This document shows, piece after piece, positions 26,165 to 34,021 of a stretch of DNA of 64,000 nt. Position 1 is the stretch's first letter; every line of letters begins with the position of its first letter. Source of the DNA: CBDBND01 sp965207985 (GTDB taxonomy: Bacteria > Pseudomonadota > Alphaproteobacteria > Rhodospirillales > Rhodospirillaceae); the NCBI GenBank assembly GCA_965207985.1, contig CBDBND010000009.1, forward strand, positions 62,001 to 126,000. The letters are read 5' to 3'. The translations under genes were made by a program, and so were the position numbers. The notes beneath the pieces were generated by a model, which was not told the origin of the DNA, made no database searches, and saw only the letters and a list, made by a program, of their open reading frames with translations.

Positions 26165-27521
26165 CGACGCGCGCGGCGGCTTGTGACGCCACCAACGCAG
26201 CTTCCGCCCGGTAAGGGGCCAGGCCGCGCCAGAGTAAGAATGCTGAAACCGGTGCAGTCACGCCAACGGAAATGGAAATGGCGAAGTTGATCGCTTCGTC
26301 ATAACCAAAAACGAAATCCTTAATCATGGCGATCACAGTGGCGGCAATGCCGATGCCGACCAGATTTACCAAGAACAAGAAAATAGCGGAGACGGTTGCC
26401 CGCAAGCGGTTAGGTGTAATGATTTGCAGGGAGGCCGTGGCCGCACCCCATGGGAAACTGGCAAAGAAGGTAAGGCCGCAGAAACCTATCAAGCCAAGTG
26501 TGGCGTTGGGCATAAGTGGCGCCAGCACACCAAATGGAAGTGTCAGCATGACGCCGGTGATACCGGTTCGTAGTTCGGCATCCGTCTTGCCCATTTTGCG
26601 CCAGTGTCCGGCGAGAAGACCGCCGCAGGTAACGCCTGTCAGCCCAAAGATCACAACGATCATTCCGTAAATTCCACCGATCTCGCCTTGAGTGAATTCA
26701 AAGTTGCGGATGAAGTGTGTCGGGATCCAAAAAGACGTTCCGGTCCAGATGAAGGCGTAAAGGGAAAAACCGGTAAAGTGATAGAGGTAAGCCGACGGCC
26801 GTTCTTTTATGTAGCCAAAGGCACGGGCAAGGTGCGTGCCGAGGCCGTGCCGCTGCTCGCCTTCCGGTGTCGTGCCCAGCCTTTTGGGCTCGCGCAGAGT
26901 GTAGGCCCAAAAAGCAATGAGGACGCCAGGCAACCCCACATACATGAACGTCACCTGCCAGGGCTCAAGACGACCGACCACCGGCAAATCCAGCGCTGGT
27001 GTTACAGCGATCACGGCGCCACCGATAACCAAGGCTAAGCCAGACCCTATGAACAGTCCTGCGTTATAAACGCTTAGGGCCCGCGCCAATTGCGTGGGGC
27101 GGAAATAATCGGTGACGAGGGAGTAAGCCGACGGCGAGAGAGCCGCCTCACCCACGCCTACGGCAACGCGGGCGAGAAACATTTGTAAGAAAGACGTCGC
27201 CAAACCGCAGATCGCCGTTGCGACACTCCACAGGAAAATTCCGACGGAAATAATTTTGACGCGATTGCCGCGGTCCGCGAGCCAGCCGATGGGCATACCC
27301 AGCAGCGTATAAAACAACGCAAAGGCGATGCCGTGCAGCAGGCTGATCTCGGTATCAGTGATGTCGAGGGAGGCACGAATGGGTTCGACCAGCAGAGCGA
27401 TGATGGTGCGGTCCACGTACGAAAAGGCGTACGCAATCACCAAGACCACCATGACGTACCAAGCGTAGGATTCGTCCGGATACTCGTCCGCCGGCGCCTC
27501 GCTCTGCACTTGATCAGTCAT
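26154..27521 (-). CDS. MFS transporter, Spinster/hexuronate-like
   Basis: A 455-residue carrier with 12 predicted helices. The first helix has YVMVVLVIAYAFSYVDRTIIALL, the loop 2-3 motif is PIGWLADRGNRVKII, and helix 4-5 has GVGEAALSPSAYSLVTDYF, a signature of the Spinster-like and ACS branches that move lipids, organic acids or sugars. A second-half loop HWRKMGKTDAELR repeats the motif weakly. It is the second MFS carrier within 5 kb, with catabolic enzymes on either side. Confidence 0.87.
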   Translation of the reverse strand: MTDQVQSEAPADEYPDESYAWYVMVVLVIAYAFSYVDRTIIALLVEPIRASLDITDTEISLLHGIAFALFYTLLGMPIGWLADRGNRVKIISVGIFLWSVATAICGLATSFLQMFLARVAVGVGEAALSPSAYSLVTDYFRPTQLARALSVYNAGLFIGSGLALVIGGAVIAVTPALDLPVVGRLEPWQVTFMYVGLPGVLIAFWAYTLREPKRLGTTPEGEQRHGLGTHLARAFGYIKERPSAYLYHFTGFSLYAFIWTGTSFWIPTHFIRNFEFTQGEIGGIYGMIVVIFGLTGVTCGGLLAGHWRKMGKTDAELRTGITGVMLTLPFGVLAPLMPNATLGLIGFCGLTFFASFPWGAATASLQIITPNRLRATVSAIFLFLVNLVGIGIAATVIAMIKDFVFGYDEAINFAISISVGVTAPVSAFLLWRGLAPYRAEAALVASQAAARVANS

Positions 27522-27603
27522 GGCGCTCTCCCTTGCCCCTCCAAAGAATTCGCGAGGGCATCATAGGGGTCCGGTTAGGTTGGAATCCAGGACTTAACCC
27601 GGT

Positions 27604-28368
27604 TCAAAACATGTCCCACGGAAACACGAGATCGGCATCGACGGCGGCGAGAATTTTCCCCTTGGTTTCATCGTCATCCAATGCGGCAACGATGAGATCG
27701 GCCAGATCGGCGCGGTTGATGATTCCTGATGTGTCCCGGCTTTCACTGAGATAGGCGCGGCCCGTGCGCGGATCCGATTTCAACCCGCCCGGCCGGATGA
27801 TGGTGTAGTCGAGACCGGTGGACATGAGATGGTCCTCAGCCTGAGTTTTCAGCGGCAGCATGTCTCTGAGGAACCTACGGGCCGGCAGAGGAGCGGCCTC
27901 ATAGCTATCGCCGGCGCCGATGGTGGTGACCAGCAACATACGCTGAACGTCCGCTTCCACCGCGGCATCGAAAATGTTGCGGTTGCCCAGATAGTCCGGT
28001 TTGGGATCGCAGCTAAAACAGGCGATGGTGGTGAGAACGGCCGTGTACTCCTTGTCCTCAAAGGCGGCCTTGACCGTATTCATGTCAAGCGCGTCCCCCT
28101 CGACAAAATCCACGCCCAGCGGCACCAACTGAGACCGATCGGAGGTAGGCCGGACGAAGGCGGTTACCCGGTCACCGCGTCCGACCAGAATACGCGCCAC
28201 TTCAAGACCGGTGTTGCGCGTGGCGCCAAAAATAAGAACGTGATGCCCCCCTTCAGGCGCGGCATCCGCTTCCATTTCAAAGACGGGATATTGGTTGGGT
28301 TGGAACGAATAGATGATCACGCCAACGATCACCGCCAACACGAAAAGGCCGATACGAGTTTTGGACAT
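27604..28368 (-). CDS. Membrane-anchored NAD(P)-binding (NmrA-like) protein
   Basis: A 254-residue protein with a single N-terminal helix (about 5-22) that is probably an anchor, followed by an atypical SDR domain: HHVLIFGATRNTGLEVARIL (GATxxxG motif), VTAFVRPTSDRSQL and LDYTIIRPGGLKSDPRTG. NADP(H)-binding members of this family include plant and bacterial flavin reductase-like proteins. If the helix is a signal anchor with the domain outside, NAD(P) would not be available, so a cytoplasmic-facing domain is more likely. It is the last gene of the long minus-strand run that starts at 35318. Confidence 0.75.
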   Translation of the reverse strand: MSKTRIGLFVLAVIVGVIIYSFQPNQYPVFEMEADAAPEGGHHVLIFGATRNTGLEVARILVGRGDRVTAFVRPTSDRSQLVPLGVDFVEGDALDMNTVKAAFEDKEYTAVLTTIACFSCDPKPDYLGNRNIFDAAVEADVQRMLLVTTIGAGDSYEAAPLPARRFLRDMLPLKTQAEDHLMSTGLDYTIIRPGGLKSDPRTGRAYLSESRDTSGIINRADLADLIVAALDDDETKGKILAAVDADLVFPWDMF

Positions 28369-28401
28369 TGCTGAGTCCCTACTGCGCTTTGATCAGTGAC
28401 A

Positions 28402-29412
28402 TTAACCGGGGTATTGGGCGACACCGGACAAGGAGTTCTTTTGACCGATGTAACTGCTTTTGACCACGTCACCCGTTTCCCGGCTGATAACGACAATCTG
28501 GCCGGTAAAGAAGTTACCGACGATGATACCTTCGCCATCCACGGTCGGTCCTGACGCGGCCCAACCGGAACTGTCCATGTCGTAATAGCGAAGGGTTTCG
28601 CCGCTGTTCTTATCAAGGATGACCAGGCCGTTGCCCGTGCTGATAAGAAGGGACCCATCTGGCATGGGCATCATGGTGAGAACCATGAAGATGTTTTCGT
28701 CCTCATCGAAAACTCTGAGATCGGGCAACTGCCGATCGTTGGCCAGATCGTATTGCATGACCCGGTTGCCGGTTTCGGAGATGTAGACCATCCGGGTGTC
28801 GTCATCGGTGAGCACGGTAGACGTCACGCCATGGATGCCGGCGACACCGCCGTGGGTGTCCGAATGAAATTCCAGCAACAGCTCGGCATCTGAGCTGAAC
28901 TTAAAAATATTTCCGTCGCCGATGACATCGCGCCCGGGAAGAAGATTGAACACGGTGGTGTTCGATGCGATTTGGATTTCCGAGCCCTGCAAATGTTCGC
29001 CGAAAAAGAGACTGCCATCTTTGGCGAATGTCACACTACTGAGGCTCCGGTCCGAGAATTTACGCACCGGCTTTTGCACGCCCGTTTTGTCTATTTCCAC
29101 AACCGCCGGCGTGCCTTGGGCAAAAGCCCACAGTGTGCCGTCGGGAGCAAAGGCAAGGCCGCCGATTTTATGATCGGTGCCTTTGGTGAAGACTTCACCC
29201 TTGAGGTTCAAGTCGGCGTCGTACTGGTAGATCCGCCCCGTGCCCATGTGATCGTCAGTGGGGTGATCCATGATGGTCGCCGCAACAAAAATGTCTCCAC
29301 GGATAAACGGCTTGAAGGTGTTAACCCGGTGACCATCGGCGAGAGCCAAACCAGGAAGGGCAAATGCACTGGTCAGGGCAATTACGCTAATCAGATCGCG
29401 TCGCGTGAACAT
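28402..29412 (-). CDS. Exported beta-propeller (SMP-30/NHL-like) protein
   Basis: The start was placed at the ATG of MFTRRDLISVIALTSA, preceded by GGAGAG; the longer frame upstream lacks a ribosome site. The TRRDLI string could be a Tat signal. The 336-residue chain then has repeated strands of a six-bladed propeller: GLAFAPDGTLWAF, SVTFAKDGSLFFGEH, RMVYISETGNRVMQYD, MPMPDGSLLISTGNG and TVDGEGIIVGNFFTG. Gluconolactonase and strictosidine-synthase-like proteins share this fold. No complete set of metal ligands can be asserted. It lies 40 bases after the cytochrome-GLUG fusion gene. Confidence 0.75.
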   Translation of the reverse strand: MFTRRDLISVIALTSAFALPGLALADGHRVNTFKPFIRGDIFVAATIMDHPTDDHMGTGRIYQYDADLNLKGEVFTKGTDHKIGGLAFAPDGTLWAFAQGTPAVVEIDKTGVQKPVRKFSDRSLSSVTFAKDGSLFFGEHLQGSEIQIASNTTVFNLLPGRDVIGDGNIFKFSSDAELLLEFHSDTHGGVAGIHGVTSTVLTDDDTRMVYISETGNRVMQYDLANDRQLPDLRVFDEDENIFMVLTMMPMPDGSLLISTGNGLVILDKNSGETLRYYDMDSSGWAASGPTVDGEGIIVGNFFTGQIVVISRETGDVVKSSYIGQKNSLSGVAQYPG

Positions 29413-29452
29413 TGTTCTCTCCTTTGAGTGACTTTCTACATCAGCCTTGAGA

Positions 29453-31303
29453 CTAACCACCGGCTTTCGCCGTACAGCGAATGGTGGGCGGTTGAGTGGA
29501 ATCGCCAAAACTCCAGATGTAGTTGTCGTTTCTGCTTTCGTCGGGATCGATAAAGCCATTGTGATTGGTATCGCAGTAGTAATCGATAAGATTTACGAAG
29601 GCTGCGGAAGACGGATTCCATCCCGTCTGATCAGCGGTCAACGCGTTCAAGTCAGCGGCTTTGTCAAGTTGGGCATCAACGGACCAGTAACTGTCCACCT
29701 CTTCGCCATCCACGGTGATACCGGCGATCCCTCCGGATGTCCCCTCGCTGGTGACTTTTCCACCGGCGTAACTTTGCCGGACGGTTCCATTGTTGCGCCC
29801 GACCAAACCGCCCACGTTGTCAGCACCGTATACTTCTCCGGTGGCATAGCTGTTGCGGACGTCGCTTAAGGAATTGAATCCGACCAGGCCGCCGATGTTG
29901 TTGCCGTTCCCTTCAACTTTGGCGTCGGAAAAACTGTTGCGCACCTTGGCGTCCGTATTCATACCAACCAAACCGCCAAGGTCATTTTCACCAACCACAG
30001 TACCGCCGGTGTAGCTGCCGAGGACAAAGCCAAAGGTGTTGAGGCCGACGAGACCGCCCATACCCCGGCTGCCGGAGACCTCCGCGTCCGCCCGGCTGAA
30101 ATAAATGGCGCCCCGCATATCGCCAACCAGGCCGCCGATTGCCTGATTACCAGATACGGTGCCGGAGGCTTCGCTAAAGGCGACAAGACCGGCGCTGCCG
30201 CCGACCAAAAGACCCAACGCCAACTCACCGGCGACCTCCCCCTGCACACTGCAGCGGTAAACAGTTCCAAAGTTGCTGCCCACCAGAAGTCCTGTGCCGC
30301 CACGGCCGACAACGGCCGCATCTTCCAATATGAGATTGCGTACCGTGCCTTGCTGTCCGAGCACGCCGAACAGACCGATACCGCCGCCCCCCGGTTTTGA
30401 AACACGCAATCCGCTGACGGTGTGTCCTTGGCCATCAAAGACACCCTGAAAACCGTAGCGGTCAAAAGTGATCATGCAGTTACCTTCAGGTCCGCAATCA
30501 CCGATGGGTTCAAAGTTTTCGATAACCGAGGCGTCGAGGTCGCGGACCAACTGATAACTACGGTTCATACGTACGGCGCGATCCAACGTGGTCGCTGCAC
30601 CTTCCAAAGTGCCCAGGCTGCCAATGGCCTCAAACTGCTGGATGGTGCAAATCTCGAAAAAACCGTCTCCGTTTGTATCCAAAACGAACTCGCCGGCATC
30701 GTCCGGCGCCGCATCAAAGGCATCAGCCAAGCCGTCGCCGTCACGGTCTGACGTCGTATCGCCAGCAAGAGCTGCGCATACGGCGTCATCGACCTTATCC
30801 GTGACTTGAGACGCGTCATGAATCGCCACTGACAGCATGCTGTTGTACTTGGCGACCTGGTCGCTGTGATCGAACTTGGGCGGGGCCCCGCCCCCTTGCG
30901 GGGGGCCGCCCTGTTGCCCACCACCCTGTTCTTCCACAGGAACACCGTCACGACGGCGCTGGCGGATTTCCCGGCGGGTAAGATATCCCGGCTGATCGGC
31001 GTAATAGGCGGCGATGTCTTCCAGTTCCTGGTCCGTCCGGCCGAGCACGGAGCCGCGCATCAGCGAATGGGTCCGGCTGCCATCCCGGTATTGCTGAAGC
31101 GAAAGATAAATGTAGCGCTCGTGCTGGCCGCCGATCTTGGGATTGATCGGCGACGGGCTGTACCCGTCGGGTCCGTGACAAGCGAAACAGTCCCGCGCCA
31201 AGCGGCGGCCCCGCTCGGGATCACCCTTGGCCATGGCCTCACTTATGTCTCCTCCGATCAAAAGAAAGGGAAGAATCAGCGCTAATATTTTGAGTCGGTG
31301 CAT
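29453..31303 (-). CDS. Exported cytochrome c fused to calcium-binding and GLUG-repeat domains
   Basis: A 616-residue protein. Signal peptide (about 1-25), then a class I cytochrome c domain with CFACHGPDG and a possible axial Met in HSLMRGSVLG, ending about residue 105. A Gln/Gly/Pro-rich linker (125-145) follows. Next come Asp-rich calcium-type loops DRDGDGLADAF and DTNGDGFFEI, then a region (about 270-550) of at least six GLUG-type repeats such as GGLVGDMRG, GGLVGLNTFG, GGLVGMNTDA, GGLVGFNSLS and GGLVGRNNG. It closes with a third loop DTNHNGFIDPDES. GLUG repeats form beta-helix adhesin-like stalks. Joining a haem domain to such a stalk suggests a surface or periplasmic electron-transfer protein; that role is inference. 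Confidence 0.85.
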   Translation of the reverse strand: MHRLKILALILPFLLIGGDISEAMAKGDPERGRRLARDCFACHGPDGYSPSPINPKIGGQHERYIYLSLQQYRDGSRTHSLMRGSVLGRTDQELEDIAAYYADQPGYLTRREIRQRRRDGVPVEEQGGGQQGGPPQGGGAPPKFDHSDQVAKYNSMLSVAIHDASQVTDKVDDAVCAALAGDTTSDRDGDGLADAFDAAPDDAGEFVLDTNGDGFFEICTIQQFEAIGSLGTLEGAATTLDRAVRMNRSYQLVRDLDASVIENFEPIGDCGPEGNCMITFDRYGFQGVFDGQGHTVSGLRVSKPGGGGIGLFGVLGQQGTVRNLILEDAAVVGRGGTGLLVGSNFGTVYRCSVQGEVAGELALGLLVGGSAGLVAFSEASGTVSGNQAIGGLVGDMRGAIYFSRADAEVSGSRGMGGLVGLNTFGFVLGSYTGGTVVGENDLGGLVGMNTDAKVRNSFSDAKVEGNGNNIGGLVGFNSLSDVRNSYATGEVYGADNVGGLVGRNNGTVRQSYAGGKVTSEGTSGGIAGITVDGEEVDSYWSVDAQLDKAADLNALTADQTGWNPSSAAFVNLIDYYCDTNHNGFIDPDESRNDNYIWSFGDSTQPPTIRCTAKAGG

Positions 31304-31334
31304 GATGCGTCTCTCAGATTGAAACTGGAGGGTA

Positions 31335-31832
31335 TTATGCCGGATCAGGCCTTAACCGCCATTCCCGCCACCGTTTCCCGTCCTTGTATTGAATGATGAC
31401 AAAGGTGGAAATGGTGCGAATACCGTCGTCGTATTTGTAGTGGTCGTGTTCGATCTGAACCATGGTGTTGCCGATGGAACCGATCCGTTCCACGTCGGCC
31501 CCTTGCCAGCGAGAACCAAAATCAGCGGCAAAAAATGAGTTCATAACGGCGATGGTTTCGTCGATGCCTTGAACCAGCAATTTGGGAGCGTCTTCGCCAT
31601 GGAGCTCATAGGTGGCAAAATCTTCCGTCATATGGGCGCGCGTGCCTTCCATGTCCTTGCGCTGAAAGGCATCTGAAGAGGCTTCCATGCTTCTGACAAA
31701 CTGCTCCGGAAATTCACCCGAAACCCAGACAAGGCGGTGACTGTCGGCAAAGACAACCGTGGTAAGCGAGCCAACGGCTGCACCGAGAATGAGCGCCATC
31801 GCAACGCAGATCAACTGAGCTGCCCTATTCAT
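31335..31832 (-). CDS. Exported SnoaL/NTF2-like protein
   Basis: The start MNRAAQLICVAMALILG at 31832 is preceded by GGAGGAG and gives a signal peptide or anchor ending near FADSHRL. The 165-residue chain then shows the NTF2-like pattern: helix SMEASSDAFQRKDMEGTRAHM, strands DFATYELHG and NTMVQIEHDHYKYDD, and FVIIQYKDGKRWREWRL at the end. This is the shape of SnoaL-like and DUF4440-like small-molecule-binding proteins. It lies 31 bases upstream of the cytochrome-GLUG gene. The function is unknown. Confidence 0.72.
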   Translation of the reverse strand: MNRAAQLICVAMALILGAAVGSLTTVVFADSHRLVWVSGEFPEQFVRSMEASSDAFQRKDMEGTRAHMTEDFATYELHGEDAPKLLVQGIDETIAVMNSFFAADFGSRWQGADVERIGSIGNTMVQIEHDHYKYDDGIRTISTFVIIQYKDGKRWREWRLRPDPA

Positions 31833-31940
31833 AATTCTCCTCCTCGAATTTGGATGGATGATAGGCAGGGGGCTTAAGGGGTCAAAGTGTCTTTGACCCA
31901 AGGTGACCGCGCCTCGGCGACAATGCTTGTCTCGCTGGAC

Positions 31941-31970
31941 AAAAAGAAAACCCCCGCCGAAGCGAGGGTT
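31941..31970 (-). terminator. Rho-independent terminator for the gene at 31995
   Basis: On the minus strand AACCCTCGC pairs with GCGGGGGTT around a TTCG tetraloop, followed by TTCTTTTT. It lies 25 bases after the stop at 31995. It separates the tandem paralogue genes from the downstream SnoaL-cytochrome group, so these are probably two transcription units. Confidence 0.9.
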
Positions 31971-31994
31971 CCCAATAGACTTTGATCTCTAAAT

Positions 31995-32633
31995 CTAGCG
32001 CATGGACACTCGTTCGGAGTCCTTGATGCGTACGGTAATGATGCGGGTCTCGGGGTCCCACGGATCGACTTCCAACGGAACACCAAGCACTTCGCCGTAT
32101 CTTTCATAGCGGGGCTTGAGCCAAACGTTGTAAATCTCTTCTTCAGTCAAATCGTGTTGGCCCATCCGACGGGTCTGTTCAAGGACATGGCCGAAGGGGG
32201 AGACAAAGCGGCGCACACCCGGTTGCATTTCCGTTTCCAGGACCAGTTGGAAGTGGCATGTGGTCTGCTCGAACACAGCTTTCAGTGCCAGTTCCTTGTC
32301 ACCCGTCTGTTCGATCATCTTGGCAACCCGGAGCAGCATCGGGCTCTGCACCCGGATTTCTTCGTCAACCGCTTCTTTCAACAAGTCATGATCCTTGGCG
32401 AACTGAATATGACCAAGGGTCATTTTCACCAGTGCGTCATTAATTTCATGCTCATAAGCACGACTGGAATGATTAAGGGTCTTGTAGACCATTTGCATGA
32501 TGCTGCCGAGCTCATCGGTGCGATGGGGGAACGGCGAGTACTGGCCGACCTGCCGGCCTTCAGCAAAAGCGCTTGTCGCCATGGTTAGGGCAACGGCTCC
32601 TGCGGCGGCGGCTTTGAGTAAACGTGCTGTCAT
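31995..32633 (-). CDS. Exported protein of unknown family, paralogue of 32667-33299
   Basis: The ATG at 32633 follows GGGAGA; a TTG 15 bases earlier is less likely. The 212-residue protein has a signal peptide (MTARLLKAAAAGAVALTMA, cut after SAFA). The mature part is largely helical and shares with its neighbour NDALVK, HIQFAKDHDL, an SPML segment, a phe-rich PFGHVLE and LTEEEIYNVWLKPRYE with a final strand region. A conserved Cys (QTTCHFQ) is in both. I do not recognise the family. The tandem arrangement suggests duplication, with one copy exported. Confidence 0.7.
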   Translation of the reverse strand: MTARLLKAAAAGAVALTMATSAFAEGRQVGQYSPFPHRTDELGSIMQMVYKTLNHSSRAYEHEINDALVKMTLGHIQFAKDHDLLKEAVDEEIRVQSPMLLRVAKMIEQTGDKELALKAVFEQTTCHFQLVLETEMQPGVRRFVSPFGHVLEQTRRMGQHDLTEEEIYNVWLKPRYERYGEVLGVPLEVDPWDPETRIITVRIKDSERVSMR

Positions 32634-32666
32634 GGTGGGGTCTCCCAATTTAGAAAACTGTTTCGT

Positions 32667-33299
32667 TTAGTCCTTCATGGTCACGGTGATGTATCCATCG
32701 GCATCAATGTCCGTAACCTCAATTTCCAGGCCCAGCTGTTCGGCGTAACCATAGTAGCGGGGCTTTGTGTAGATATCGTGGATCTCGTCAACGGTGAGAT
32801 CGAACTGGCCAATCCGTTTGCTGATTTCGAGAACGTAACCAAATGGCTCCTTGTAGCGGCGCATACCCGGTTCCGAGTCCCATTCGTCAAGCATTTGATA
32901 GAAACAAGACGTGCGGTCGAACATGGCAATCATGCCGAGCTCCTTGTTGCCCGTTTCTTCGATCTTGCCGCGCACACGACCGAGCATGGGGGACATGTTT
33001 TTCAGGTCTTTGGCGATTAGATCGTCAACAAGATCGTGATCTTTGGCAAACTGAATGTGAGACAAGTGAGCCTTGACCAGTGCGTCATTGAAATAGTGCT
33101 GATACGGCATGCTGTCGGACATGGTCTTGAGCACCACATTAACGGCACGTCCAAATTCTTCTTCGCGGCCCTGAATGGGTGAGACCATGGCCAGCGTCGG
33201 GTTGGGCCGGCCGGACCCGGATTCGGCTTTCACGCCGGGAGGCGGACCGCCTTTGGCGGTATCAGGGGCATCAAATACGGGACGCGGGGTCTTAGGCAT
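32667..33299 (-). CDS. Protein of unknown family without signal peptide, paralogue of 31995-32633
   Basis: A 210-residue protein. It starts with a Pro/Gly-rich low-complexity tail (about 1-35) and lacks any signal peptide. It then aligns by eye along most of its length with its neighbour: HIQFAKDHDLVDD, MSPMLGRVRGKIEETGNKELG, RTSCFYQML, EPFGYVLEISKR and LTVDEIHDIYTKPRYYGY. The ribosome site GGGAGAG precedes the ATG. The pair is separated by only about 30 bases, so they are co-transcribed and may form a hetero-oligomer. No catalytic motif is evident. Confidence 0.7.
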   Translation of the reverse strand: MPKTPRPVFDAPDTAKGGPPPGVKAESGSGRPNPTLAMVSPIQGREEEFGRAVNVVLKTMSDSMPYQHYFNDALVKAHLSHIQFAKDHDLVDDLIAKDLKNMSPMLGRVRGKIEETGNKELGMIAMFDRTSCFYQMLDEWDSEPGMRRYKEPFGYVLEISKRIGQFDLTVDEIHDIYTKPRYYGYAEQLGLEIEVTDIDADGYITVTMKD

Positions 33300-33451
33300 G
33301 ATGTCTCTCCCAACGGATATGGTTTTTTATGGAATTTGAGTGGCGGGAGTGTAATCCAATCGTTGTTCCGCGTCAGGCACGATCGTGTAAGGGGGCTAAA
33401 AGTGTCCGATATGAGGACAACTCGACCACTTTCACCTTGATATTCAACGCC

Positions 33452-34021
33452 TTAGTTCTCCGCCTTTGCAGCGGTCGACCGGCCGAACGCACCTAGTAGG
33501 TGGTCCACCAAAAGAAGCGATGTGGACCTGCGACCGCTGCCGTTGTCCGGCGCGGACGCCTGACCCACCCAAAGATTGGATTGCCCCGGCCGGTAAGCCG
33601 CCATGCGCAACGTGAACACCGACGCATCTGGTCTGGCAGCAGTGTCATCAAAGCGCATGGTAATGCCCCTGTCATTGCGTCGGGCGTCCATGGACCGCAG
33701 GCGATCTTCATTGGTGAAGGCGTTTTGAGCGGCGATGCCGGGCAAGGGTGTGGTGCTGTCAACGGTGACGATCACCTGCCCCTTATCAACGACGGTGTAG
33801 CCGCGGCTGGAAAGCTGCCGCTGTACCTCTTTGACCAGATCCCGCTCAAGAGGCAGGTCCCGGCCGGGCCTGACTTCAATGCTTGCGTCTGCCGGAAAGG
33901 ATGCAAATGCGGTAGCGGTCACCGTGGATACGATCTGAGGCTGCGCCACGGCTTGGCCGGCGAGCACACAAAGTATTACGGCAATTGTGCTTTTAACTTT
34001 GATCACCTTGTATCCTAACAT
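33452..34021 (-). CDS. Exported protein of unknown function
   Basis: A 189-residue protein with a signal peptide (VKSTIAVILCVLAGQAVAQ). The mature domain has an alternating alpha/beta look: SIEVRPGRDLPLERDLVKEVQRQLSSRGYTVVDKGQVIVTV resembles DUF4136-like lipoproteins, where an unstructured loop precedes a strand-helix-strand. It overlaps the end of the upstream protease gene by 29 bases, so the two are translationally linked. The first start codon lies inside the protease gene; a GTG a few codons later is an alternative. Confidence 0.65.
   Translation of the reverse strand: MLGYKVIKVKSTIAVILCVLAGQAVAQPQIVSTVTATAFASFPADASIEVRPGRDLPLERDLVKEVQRQLSSRGYTVVDKGQVIVTVDSTTPLPGIAAQNAFTNEDRLRSMDARRNDRGITMRFDDTAARPDASVFTLRMAAYRPGQSNLWVGQASAPDNGSGRRSTSLLLVDHLLGAFGRSTAAKAEN

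Noticed and set aside
28368..29559. Longer N-terminus of the propeller protein
   Set aside because: The extra 49 residues lie over the end of the cytochrome-GLUG gene and hide a signal peptide that becomes obvious from 29412.
30895..30915. Gly/Gln/Pro-rich repeat as a CRISPR or minisatellite
   Set aside because: It encodes the linker of the cytochrome-GLUG protein and is too short and irregular for an array.
31336..31400. Possible tRNA-like fold near small intergenic gaps
   Set aside because: No cloverleaf with a T-arm GTTC and a CCA-proximal stem could be drawn in any gap of the window.
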